A stretch of 24,277 bases of DNA from a virus, in the IMG/VR virus record IMGVR_UViG_3300042465_002292, positions 1 through 24,277 of that record. One strand, given 5' to 3'. Shown here one piece after another: positions 1 to 5,809 of this stretch; the stretch's first letter is position 1; each line of letters starts with the position of its first letter. The notes below the pieces were generated by a model that saw nothing but the letters and a program-made list of their open reading frames with translations, was not told where the DNA came from and searched no databases. Position numbers and translations under genes: made by a program.

Positions 1-1
1 G

Positions 2-196
2 GGAGATGGCAGCACGGTAAATTGGGGATGGATTCTTTGGTACTTCCCCATAGTGATTCTCGTGTTTGCGTGGGCATGGAAGGAATGGGTTCGCCCGTCC
101 ATCAACGCTCTGGAGAACGAGGACATCGACAAACGAAAGCAGAACGGGCTTGCTCCTGCCGAACCGGAGGAGCCACGGCAAACCGATCAGTCCTGA
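2..196 (+). CDS. C-terminal part of a small membrane protein (5' end outside window)
   Basis: An open frame enters from the left edge and ends at TGA 194-196, giving 64 residues with no start in view. It has one strongly hydrophobic, Trp-rich stretch (about residues 8-27, containing WILWYFPIVILVFAWAW) followed by a charged, Pro/Glu-rich tail ending EEPRQTDQS. That is the profile of a single-pass membrane protein with a hydrophilic tail, possibly a phage holin- or spanin-like or virion membrane protein; no family is recognised. The frame is preferred over the alternative frame starting at 22 because its composition is protein-like and has a coherent membrane segment. It is one of only two plus-strand genes here, and its last codons overlap the end of the convergent RuvC-like gene by 10 bp. 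A stable UUCG hairpin lies 75 nt downstream. Confidence 0.6.
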   Translation, partial: GDGSTVNWGWILWYFPIVILVFAWAWKEWVRPSINALENEDIDKRKQNGLAPAEPEEPRQTDQS

Positions 197-756
197 TCGC
201 TGCCCTTCAGGTTTTCGTACATCTTCTTGCAGATGAAATACGAGTCCACGATGTCTGACACAGGACTCACGCACTCCTGACGCTTCGGTGTCAGGAGTGC
301 TTTCAAATCCACACCCGTATCGTTCAGCCACGCTGCGTACATCCCGTTCTTGTCGGAGTTGCCTTTGCCCGTGGCATATTTTTTTACTTCGGTGGGCGGT
401 ATCACGGTTACGGGTATGCTCAACTGATACAGTTTGTATTTAAGAATGCCCGTGTTCTCCGCAATGTGGAAAACCTTGCCTTGTGCGCCGTAGGCATAGC
501 CTTCCAGTGCCACATGAGAACACCCCATCACAATGTCCACTGCCCAATCCGCAAGTGTTTCATACCGCTCTTGGTCGTTGTCCCAATCGCTTAACCGCTC
601 ACCAAAAATATTCAGGGTTCTAATTTCTGATTGTCGCTTGTTGTCTGTCAAAAAATAAAATGAACAACCACTGTACGAGAATTTTCCCGTTGCGTTTTCG
701 CGGAACAAGCAGATTGCAGGCCCACAAAGAGAATAGTCAATCCCTGCTATAACCAT
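187..756 (-). CDS. RuvC-like Holliday-junction resolvase / RNase H-fold nuclease
   Basis: This 189-residue protein shows the acidic residue order of RuvC-type resolvases: Asp7 in AGIDYS on the first strand, Glu85 in VALEGYAYG, and a C-terminal pair Asp168/Asp171 in SDIVDSYF. The segment KKYATGKGNSDKNGM is typical of phage RuvC-like proteins. Such enzymes cut branched DNA that arises during recombination-dependent replication and packaging, and the UvsX gene in this window fits that need. The frame is open upstream to 804, but the ATG at 756 is chosen because the conserved first strand begins there and an upstream start would run into the divergent gene's leader. No strong Shine-Dalgarno precedes it. 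The start codon lies in an inverted repeat (753-770), which may control it. The 3' end overlaps the convergent membrane-protein gene. Confidence 0.78.
   Translation of the reverse strand: MVIAGIDYSLCGPAICLFRENATGKFSYSGCSFYFLTDNKRQSEIRTLNIFGERLSDWDNDQERYETLADWAVDIVMGCSHVALEGYAYGAQGKVFHIAENTGILKYKLYQLSIPVTVIPPTEVKKYATGKGNSDKNGMYAAWLNDTGVDLKALLTPKRQECVSPVSDIVDSYFICKKMYENLKGSDQD
271..300 (+). terminator. Very stable UUCG-tetraloop hairpin for plus-strand transcripts, inside the RuvC-like gene
   Basis: Positions 271-281 and 290-300 are perfect 11-nt inverted repeats. A G-U wobble (282/289) and a C-G pair (283/288) extend the stem to 13 bp around a TTCG loop, i.e. a C(UUCG)G tetraloop in plus-strand RNA. 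TTTC follows on the plus strand, and no T-run follows on the minus strand. Stable CUUCGG hairpins are known at transcript ends in T4-like phages. It sits 75 nt after the stop of the plus-strand membrane-protein gene, so I infer a terminator or 3'-end stabiliser embedded in the opposing coding sequence. Confidence 0.6.
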
Positions 757-770
757 ACAAGTATGTATGG
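753..770. promoter_or_regulatory. Operator-like inverted repeat between divergent genes
   Basis: The sequence CCATACAAGTATGTATGG has perfect 6-bp arms (753-758 and 765-770). A second, overlapping perfect arrangement, CATAC-AA-GTATG, spans 754-765. It covers the start codon of the minus-strand RuvC-like gene (ATG at 756-754) and lies just upstream of the plus-strand 57-residue gene. Position and symmetry suggest a protein-binding site, but no cognate regulator is visible. Confidence 0.35.
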
Positions 771-777
771 AAAGTGT

Positions 778-798
778 GCTAAATAGAGGGAAAGGAGG
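778..798 (+). promoter_or_regulatory. Late-promoter-like box and strong ribosome binding site of the 57-residue gene
   Basis: GCTAAATA at 778-785 resembles the T4-type late promoter TATAAATA at six of eight positions. It is followed by AAAGGAGG (791-798), the strongest Shine-Dalgarno sequence seen in the window, 7 nt before the ATG at 806. The ribosome site is convincing. The promoter reading is an inference from a short AT-rich match. Confidence 0.35.
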
Positions 799-805
799 AC
801 TCAAA

Positions 806-979
806 ATGAGTACCGAAAATTACAATGAAACTGTTCTGCTACCGCTGCTTGAGAAGAAGGTTCACGAACTTACTTCAGCCCTGATCTTGGCTGAAGCGCA
901 ACTTCAGATTGCCCTGAAGCAAAAGGCTGAACTTCAGAAGAAGGTTGATTCATCTGAAGTTGCTGGCGAAGTAGGGTAA
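806..979 (+). CDS. Small coiled-coil protein (57 aa), unknown function
   Basis: Most of this 57-residue protein is predicted amphipathic helix: LLEKKVHELTSALILAEAQL continuing through repeated LQ/LK pairs has the heptad-like spacing of a coiled coil. No domain or enzyme motif is visible. The frame is open from 767, but the ATG at 806 is chosen because AAAGGAGG sits 7 nt upstream and the earlier codons cover that ribosome site. It is transcribed opposite to nearly everything else, diverging from the RuvC-like gene and converging on the protease gene. It could be a small virion, scaffold or assembly component, or a regulator; I cannot choose. The strong ribosome site suggests high expression. 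Confidence 0.65.
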   Translation: MSTENYNETVLLPLLEKKVHELTSALILAEAQLQIALKQKAELQKKVDSSEVAGEVG

Positions 980-1056
980 TCAAAACCCGAACGCTCTAGC
1001 CAAAAGAATTCCCACAAGGAAAGAACACGCACAGACCAAGACTTTTTGAAGTCGGT

Positions 1057-1830
1057 TTAGTCGCATATTTCCTCCACGGTTTGGTGTATCCACCCGATCA
1101 CCAAGTCCATGCGAACAACGGAATTCTCAAAAAGGCAACCATCATAAATCCCGAGGGACGAAATCACCCCAACAATTTCACCCTCGGGATTTATCATTGG
1201 GCCACCGGAGTCACCAAACCACACCGTGCCGTCCGTGACGAGCATTTTGAACACCCACGGCTCTTCCACAAGTGTTCCATAGTAGCGGAACACACCGTTG
1301 TCGCTGCGCTTTTTTGTGCCACCTCCGTACCCAACGGCAGTAAGAGGATCCATGCGAGTGTATGTGTACGAGTCGGAAACGGGTTTCATGGGTTCTATGT
1401 CCGAACAGTCTTCCAAGAAGACCAGTGCCACATCAAACACCCACATGTCTGCCAACAGGCATTTGGGGTGCGATATTACGAACCGGACAGGATGTTCCAC
1501 CCCTCCTGCGGTAAAAGACACTATGGTGCGATTTTCCACACAGTGAGCGGCAGTAAGTGCCACCCTTGGGTGGATGAGGGTTGCGCTGCCGATCATGCGG
1601 TCATTGCGGTCGGAGATGAAACCCACGGCAGGCATTTGGGTTTCCTCCAATAGCGAGAAACCCCTCAAGAAAAACGGCTCTTCTTGAGGGGCTTCTGCTA
1701 CTGGTTTGTTTTCCTCGCACTTAGGCGAGGGTGCGCTCTTCGGCGCAACGGCAGTGATGTCCCACGCACAGGCTTGCAGCAAGACGAGTGCAAGAGCCAG
1801 CAGAAGAGAATGGGGACTACCTCTCTTCAT
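1057..1830 (-). CDS. Trypsin-like (S1 family) serine protease with lipoprotein signal peptide
   Basis: This 257-residue protein has the complete chymotrypsin-fold triad: His96 in LTAAHC, Asp133 in VFDVALVFL and Ser208 in GDSGGP. A secretion signal begins with basic residues and a Leu/Ala core (LLLALALVLL) and ends in a lipobox-like LQAC, so Cys21 would be lipidated. Ala follows the Cys, which in Gram-negatives normally favours outer-membrane sorting. Residues 22-55 form a Pro/Glu-rich linker. Several further cysteines could form disulfides, consistent with action outside the cytoplasm. I infer a phage-encoded, surface- or periplasm-anchored endopeptidase made by the infected cell; the substrate is unknown. 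No good Shine-Dalgarno is seen before the ATG. It lies downstream of the reductase gene but beyond that gene's terminator, and its coding sequence contains several strong hairpins (see 1141-1197 and 1661-1691). A cytoplasmic virion-maturation protease is less likely given the signal. Confidence 0.85.
   Translation of the reverse strand: MKRGSPHSLLLALALVLLQACAWDITAVAPKSAPSPKCEENKPVAEAPQEEPFFLRGFSLLEETQMPAVGFISDRNDRMIGSATLIHPRVALTAAHCVENRTIVSFTAGGVEHPVRFVISHPKCLLADMWVFDVALVFLEDCSDIEPMKPVSDSYTYTRMDPLTAVGYGGGTKKRSDNGVFRYYGTLVEEPWVFKMLVTDGTVWFGDSGGPMINPEGEIVGVISSLGIYDGCLFENSVVRMDLVIGWIHQTVEEICD
1141..1197. terminator. Long perfect hairpin inside the 3' part of the protease gene
   Basis: Positions 1144-1157 and 1181-1194 are perfect 14-nt inverted repeats with a core CCCGAGGG/CCCTCGGG flanked by ATAAAT/ATTTAT. 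Inside them GAAAT (1160-1164) pairs with ATTTC (1175-1179). The A-rich 5' arm and T-rich 3' arm give a bidirectional-terminator shape. It lies 165 nt after the stop of the convergent 57-residue gene, so it may end plus-strand transcripts. In the sense direction it lies within the codons just after the catalytic serine. Its role is inferred. Confidence 0.5.
1661..1691 (-). other. Perfect 11-bp hairpin in the linker region of the protease gene
   Basis: CCCCTCAAGAA (1661-1671) and TTCTTGAGGGG (1681-1691) are exact inverted repeats with a 9-nt loop. In the sense (minus) direction the stem is followed by TTTCTC, as in a weak terminator or attenuator. Two smaller hairpins lie just upstream in the message: TGCGC/GCGCA around 1732-1747 and CCTCGC/GCGAGG around 1713-1730. 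All three fall in the low-complexity linker between the lipobox and the protease domain. An effect on expression is possible but inferred. Confidence 0.4.
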
Positions 1831-1873
1831 ACCAATATTTAGCGGGGTTCCGGGACCAAAAATTCACAGATTT

Positions 1874-1901
1874 ATGAAAAGAAACAACCCCCTGACGGGG
1901 G
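1874..1901 (-). terminator. Rho-independent terminator after the ribonucleotide reductase gene
   Basis: Read on the minus strand, CCCCC (1901-1897), a GTCA loop and GGGGG (1892-1888) form a short GC-only stem, followed by TTGTTTCTTTT. It begins 38 nt after the reductase stop codon. This separates the reductase transcript from the protease gene, so the latter may need its own promoter or read-through. Confidence 0.75.
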
Positions 1902-1938
1902 CTGCTCTTTTGACGGTGACAATTACAATCCCGTCTTT

Positions 1939-3858
1939 TTATGTAGTCAGATCAACCACCTCACACTTGTCTCCGCTGCAAGCGTATGTCTGTGTGCCCT
2001 TGGTGGAGTCTTCCTTTTCAAACTTGATGAGTCCTGACCAGTCCACATTCTGTGGGATGGTCTTCAGTGCAGCCTCGTATTGCTCTGCGGTGCAGTCCTG
2101 ATACGGGGCTTGCTGATAGGTGTGATCGGAGTGGGGCAGGAAAGAAATGCCGCTGATCTCGTCAAAGTGCGCGTACACCCACGCACCCACCTCCATCCAC
2201 TCACCTTCCCGCACGGTAACAGTGATGCTTGGCTTGTGTTCACACCAGTGCCGCTGATAGGTAAGCCACAACTCCAAGTGTTCAATTGCAGTCATGTCGT
2301 TGCGGGTAACGGAACCCACTGCCTTCATGGGGAACGAAAACACCATCGTGTGGTCGGGGCGCATGACACACGGCTCCGCAGGGAATCCCTGTTCGATCAT
2401 AAACTGGCACAGGGGGTCTTTACGGTCAGCGCGGACGGTGCGGATGTAGTATTCGCTGTGCCGTGCGTGAATGCCGCTTGCGGAATCCGTCAACTGCGAC
2501 ACCGTGCCGCTTGGCTTTACACAAGTGATTGCTGCCGCAGGGTTGATGCCCATGCGCTTTGCCCACTCCTTGTTTGCGTCCACCGCTGTCTCACGGAGGC
2601 AAGACAGGAGAGAATCAAGTTCAGTGCCCTGTGTACGCATCATCTTGTTGTCAAGGATTCCCGTGAGCGAAACTCCAAGCAGTGCTTCCTCCTCGCAGTT
2701 CTTGCGCCAATCACTGCTGAGGTACGGGAAGTGGGTAAGCGAGGCTTGCCAAGTGCCGAGAATGGCTGCTAGACGAACCTTTCGCTTGAGAGTGTCAGCA
2801 GTATCATCGGGACGGACAATGACTTCAGAAAGGTTACAAAATTCCTTGTCACGAAGAATAATTTCCGAGCAAGGATTCGTGCCGAATTCATAAGTCGCAT
2901 CACGGCGTTCTCCTAGTTTTGAAACGGTTTTCTGTGCGGCTTGGCGATTGAACACGCCACGCTCACCGCTCTTGCTCTTGTACAGAGACAGCCACTCCTC
3001 CATGAATGTGCCGATCTCGGGCTTCTCCTTGTACGCAACGGAATTGTTTGCTAACGCCCGTTGTGGGTTGTCCAACCACCATTGACCCACCTTAGCATCA
3101 CGCATCCGTTCATCCGTGAGGTTGGAAAGCGAGATAAGAGCCGATCTACGGACACCCCCGACAACGACAATCTCTGCAACCTTACAGATAATGTCGTGGC
3201 ATTCAATGGAAGTGAGTTTTCGTCCCGCAGCCTTCTTAAAAGTACTGACGGTAAATCGGAAGAGGTCTTCCAGTGGCTGTGGTCCACTTGCGCGTCCACC
3301 GAAAGTCTTGAGGCGCGAACCAGCAGGACGAATGTGAGACAAGTCCCATCGGGGGATTTGACCTCCAATAAGTAGGGATACCAGTTCTCGGAAGGATTTT
3401 GCCCATCCTTCTTTGGAGTCCTTGACAACGATGAGCGTATCGCTGTTGGTAAACTCTTCAGCAATTGTAGGAAGTTTCTCCACATACTGCCTCTCCACGC
3501 TGAAGCCCACTCCCGTTCCGCACATGAGAATGTAAAGAATCTCATCGAATGCGCGAACCTTGTTTACAGCAATGTAGGAGCAGTTGTAGCCTGCGGTGTT
3601 ATCCCGCTTCAGTGCTTCGCCTGCGGTCATCAGTGACCGCATGGACGGCATGACTTCAAGGTTCAGGACTGCATCACGCAATTCCTCTCGTACTGTTTTA
3701 TTTATCTTGATTCCCTTTTCTGCGAAATGCTCATCGAAGAAATTGAAATACCGATTCACGGTTTCTTCCCAAGACTCACGCCGCTTGTTGTCTTCAAGCC
3801 AGCGTGAGTAGCGCGAAAGGTGAATAAACTCTTGGTAGAGTGTGGGAAGTCGCTTCAT
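1939..3858 (-). CDS. nrdJ: Adenosylcobalamin-dependent ribonucleoside-triphosphate reductase (class II, monomeric type)
   Basis: This 639-residue enzyme reduces ribonucleotides to deoxyribonucleotides using vitamin B12. The catalytic set of the Lactobacillus leichmannii enzyme is all recognisable: Cys93 in AGYNCSY (C119 there), thiyl Cys330 and Glu332 in NPCSEI (C408, E410), Cys341 in FCNLSE (C419), and the C-terminal reducing pair Cys627/Cys632 in ACSGDKC (C731/C736, same spacing). CGTGVGFSVE, GGVRRSALISLSN and CVKPSGTVSQL are family signatures. It is about 100 residues shorter than the Lactobacillus enzyme; roughly half of that is missing between the first and the thiyl cysteine. The ATG has AAGGAG 8 nt upstream. 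It works without NrdB-type iron or oxygen but depends on host or scavenged cobalamin. With ThyX it forms the phage's nucleotide-supply arm. It follows the glycosyltransferase genes after a 104-bp gap and ends in its own terminator. Confidence 0.93.
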   Translation of the reverse strand: MKRLPTLYQEFIHLSRYSRWLEDNKRRESWEETVNRYFNFFDEHFAEKGIKINKTVREELRDAVLNLEVMPSMRSLMTAGEALKRDNTAGYNCSYIAVNKVRAFDEILYILMCGTGVGFSVERQYVEKLPTIAEEFTNSDTLIVVKDSKEGWAKSFRELVSLLIGGQIPRWDLSHIRPAGSRLKTFGGRASGPQPLEDLFRFTVSTFKKAAGRKLTSIECHDIICKVAEIVVVGGVRRSALISLSNLTDERMRDAKVGQWWLDNPQRALANNSVAYKEKPEIGTFMEEWLSLYKSKSGERGVFNRQAAQKTVSKLGERRDATYEFGTNPCSEIILRDKEFCNLSEVIVRPDDTADTLKRKVRLAAILGTWQASLTHFPYLSSDWRKNCEEEALLGVSLTGILDNKMMRTQGTELDSLLSCLRETAVDANKEWAKRMGINPAAAITCVKPSGTVSQLTDSASGIHARHSEYYIRTVRADRKDPLCQFMIEQGFPAEPCVMRPDHTMVFSFPMKAVGSVTRNDMTAIEHLELWLTYQRHWCEHKPSITVTVREGEWMEVGAWVYAHFDEISGISFLPHSDHTYQQAPYQDCTAEQYEAALKTIPQNVDWSGLIKFEKEDSTKGTQTYACSGDKCEVVDLTT

Positions 3859-3908
3859 GTTTTGTACTCCTTGGTTTAGGTAGAGTATGTAGAGATGATG
3901 ATATCGTG

Positions 3909-3930
3909 TAGACCTGTCAAACCGGGTCTA
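3909..3930. promoter_or_regulatory. Inverted repeat enclosing a -35-like hexamer upstream of the reductase gene
   Basis: The gap 3859-3962 is the largest non-coding stretch within the minus-strand genes. It contains TAGACC (3909-3914) and GGTCTA (3925-3930), perfect 6-bp arms around a 10-nt spacer. On the minus strand the spacer holds TTGACA, identical to a sigma-70 -35 hexamer, though I see no convincing -10. It may be a promoter with an overlapping operator for the reductase gene. No T-run follows, so a terminator is unlikely. Confidence 0.35.
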
Positions 3931-3962
3931 AAGTATTGTGTTTTGTATTTGAATGCGCGTGA

Positions 3963-4784
3963 TTACGAGGGTGTAATTCCTGCTTGCCGCAGTTTCACAT
4001 TCACCAAGTTCACGATGCTTGGGTGATTTTTTGGGTGGCGTTCGCGGATGTCGTTTAGGTGTGCGTATTCTTTGGCACGACAATCCGCTTTGAACCAAAT
4101 TGGATCGTAATCCCCACCGTTTATGAGACAGGATATTTGCACATTATAGTGCTTTGCACACTGATGTAAATAATATTGTTCGCAGAAAATGGTTGGCAAG
4201 AAATAGCACTCTCCTGCTTGATTCATCGCGGCAAACCCTGCTTGGTTCTGTGGGTCGGTTGACAAATCCATTGCTTCTTGTGCATAGGTTTGAATGAACT
4301 GCAAATCTGTTCCGCCGAATATTCCCGTATTGTACGATGTGTCGCGGTCATCTTCCCTGACGCAAAGCCTCTTGTTTGGGCACTGCGAGTAGAATGTGTC
4401 AAGATCGTACCATCTTTTCGGCGGAAGAATCATTTCCATTGATTGAGTAAGCACACTTGCCGTGAGTTTCTGCTCAGGAAACGGCTGCTTTGCAAACACA
4501 TCAAAATCAACATGCAGAAACGAATCGCCAAGTTGTGCTGCCTTCTTGTAGGTGTACAGTTTTCCCAATGCCCAATTCAGGTTGGGTGCAAGAGAATCAA
4601 GTTCCGTGGATACAGTAGTGTAAGGAATGTCTTTGAGAGAATCCTTGCCTACCGAGTCGGTGACAAGATGGACTTCACCGTAGTTCATTTTCAAGTAGTG
4701 AAATGCTAGTTTGTGGCAATTGATCACGAATTCGTTGGGCTTTTGCAAGTAACCGTTAGACCAGTATGACATGTAGAATTTCAT
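3963..4784 (-). CDS. Glycosyltransferase-like protein, second of a tandem pair
   Basis: This 273-residue protein has features of a GT-A-type glycosyltransferase: an N-terminal MKFYMSYWSNGY strand, VHLVTDS about 40 residues in, the metal-binding-type motif HVDFDVF (acidic residues 93 and 95) and SYNTGIFGG at about 150-158. It resembles uncharacterised glycosyltransferase-like proteins found in phages and bacteria (DUF6734-type, from memory). It is clearly paralogous to the gene before it. Its ATG overlaps that gene's TGA in an ATGA, with AAGGAG inside the upstream gene's last codons, so the two are translationally coupled. Located directly after the tail-fibre genes, it may glycosylate fibre proteins or alter the host surface sugar used as receptor. 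The substrate cannot be seen. Confidence 0.6.
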   Translation of the reverse strand: MKFYMSYWSNGYLQKPNEFVINCHKLAFHYLKMNYGEVHLVTDSVGKDSLKDIPYTTVSTELDSLAPNLNWALGKLYTYKKAAQLGDSFLHVDFDVFAKQPFPEQKLTASVLTQSMEMILPPKRWYDLDTFYSQCPNKRLCVREDDRDTSYNTGIFGGTDLQFIQTYAQEAMDLSTDPQNQAGFAAMNQAGECYFLPTIFCEQYYLHQCAKHYNVQISCLINGGDYDPIWFKADCRAKEYAHLNDIRERHPKNHPSIVNLVNVKLRQAGITPS

Positions 4785-5587
4785 TTAACAATCTCCTTCA
4801 GCGAGTTTTCGTATAGTTTTAGGTATATTGCGTCTTTGACTTGTGGATGGTTCTTGTGACATATGAGGTGAGTGTACCCAACCGAACAAGACTCTTTTTC
4901 TCTGTAAATTTCTTGTTCGCAGTTCAACAGGCACTTCACGGGGACTCCCCACTCCTCTGAACACACATACAGATAATATTGTTCAGAAATACAGGCAACG
5001 GATTGGGGCTGATACTTGTTCATCAGTTCATAGCACGGTTGGTTTTCTGTGTCCATAGTGAAGCATATTCCTGCTTCTGCATACCGCTTTATGAAGTCTA
5101 GATTGTTGCCCCCGAATATCCCCACATTGTATGAAGATTGGTAGTGTCTGCGTTCTGTGTCTTTGACCATGTGCCTGTTTACATGATTGTCTTCAAACAT
5201 TTTGAATGCGTACAAATCGTACACCTTGCGTTCAACGGACTGGCAGAACACTTGCTCTTGCAGCAATTCTGTGGGAAGTGGTTTCCACAGAAACACATCG
5301 TAGTCCACATGACAGAAAGGGACTCCCCGTTCACACAGAATTTTATATGCGTGAAGTTTTCCCAGTGCCCAGTTGGTCGAAACCGTTCCGTCAAGAACAT
5401 CAAGTTCTGTTTGGATTGATGTGAATCCTACATCTTCAAAGTATGGCTTGCTGCGACTGTCCGTCAGCAGATGACACTCTCCGTAATGTTTTTTGATAAG
5501 ATGAACCGAAAGACGGTGAATGTCAACAAGATACTCGTCAATAGATTTGTAGTAACCGCCCGACCAATACGACATATAGAATTTCAT
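4781..5587 (-). CDS. Glycosyltransferase-like protein, first of a tandem pair
   Basis: This 268-residue protein shares with its downstream paralogue the N-terminus MKFYMSYWSGGY, CHLLTDS, the STNWALGKLHAYK segment, the DxD-type motif HVDYDVF (acidic residues 95 and 97), SYNVGIFGG, and a C-terminal EQYYLYVCSEEWGVPVKCL region. The two have diverged in the middle and in surface segments, so they probably use different donors or acceptors. No strong ribosome site precedes the ATG; it starts 17 nt after the 66-residue gene and may be coupled to it. Placement at the end of the tail-fibre cassette suggests fibre decoration or receptor modification. An enzyme acting on DNA bases is an alternative, as T4-like phages glucosylate DNA, but no hydroxymethyl-pyrimidine pathway is visible here. 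Confidence 0.6.
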   Translation of the reverse strand: MKFYMSYWSGGYYKSIDEYLVDIHRLSVHLIKKHYGECHLLTDSRSKPYFEDVGFTSIQTELDVLDGTVSTNWALGKLHAYKILCERGVPFCHVDYDVFLWKPLPTELLQEQVFCQSVERKVYDLYAFKMFEDNHVNRHMVKDTERRHYQSSYNVGIFGGNNLDFIKRYAEAGICFTMDTENQPCYELMNKYQPQSVACISEQYYLYVCSEEWGVPVKCLLNCEQEIYREKESCSVGYTHLICHKNHPQVKDAIYLKLYENSLKEIVK

Positions 5588-5604
5588 AATGAATGGCTTT
5601 CAAT

Positions 5605-5805
5605 TCAAAGTATCAGGTCATTGAAGTCAGAAGCAAAAAACCTTGGGCTGTTCTGAGGATCGTATGAGTATCCCATGTTACACTCTTCTCCGGTGTTTAA
5701 CAGCACAGGAGTCCACACCGACCAGTCCAGTATAGGGGTAGAACCATCCCAAATGATGATGTTTTCCACTACATTGGTTTCGGTTTTTACTATGGCATAT
5801 TTCAT
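5605..5805 (-). CDS. Small fibre-associated protein (66 aa)
   Basis: This 66-residue protein starts MKYAIVKTETNVVENIIIWDG, has a TPILDWSVW segment and continues with CNMGYSYD. This is the layout of short proteins often found beside phage tail-fibre genes: a strand-rich start with V-N-I-I-x-W-D-G, then a G-x-x-Y-D near the end. They are thought to be small virion components or fibre-assembly factors; the exact role is not established. It follows the glycine-rich protein after 4 nt, with AGGG in that gene's last codons serving as a modest ribosome site. I infer a partner of the adhesin upstream. Confidence 0.6.
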   Translation of the reverse strand: MKYAIVKTETNVVENIIIWDGSTPILDWSVWTPVLLNTGEECNMGYSYDPQNSPRFFASDFNDLIL

Positions 5806-5809
5806 TGGA

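Noticed and set aside
757-804. N-terminal extension of the RuvC-like protein to 804
   Set aside because: The extra residues are not family-like, run through the divergent gene's ribosome site and add no better start signal.
1040-1053. GACTT-TTTG-AAGTC hairpin between the convergent 57-residue and protease genes as terminator
   Set aside because: Only 5 bp, AT-rich, with no T-run; the embedded stem at 1141-1197 is far stronger.
3622-3641. 8-bp perfect hairpin in the reductase gene
   Set aside because: Stems of this size are expected by chance about once or twice in a window of this length.
3699-3706. Second GATAAATA late-promoter match on the minus strand
   Set aside because: It lies deep within the reductase coding sequence near its N-terminus with no gene start downstream in a sensible distance.
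3859-3962. Cobalamin riboswitch upstream of the B12-dependent reductase
   Set aside because: The leader is too short and lacks the conserved B12-box sequence.
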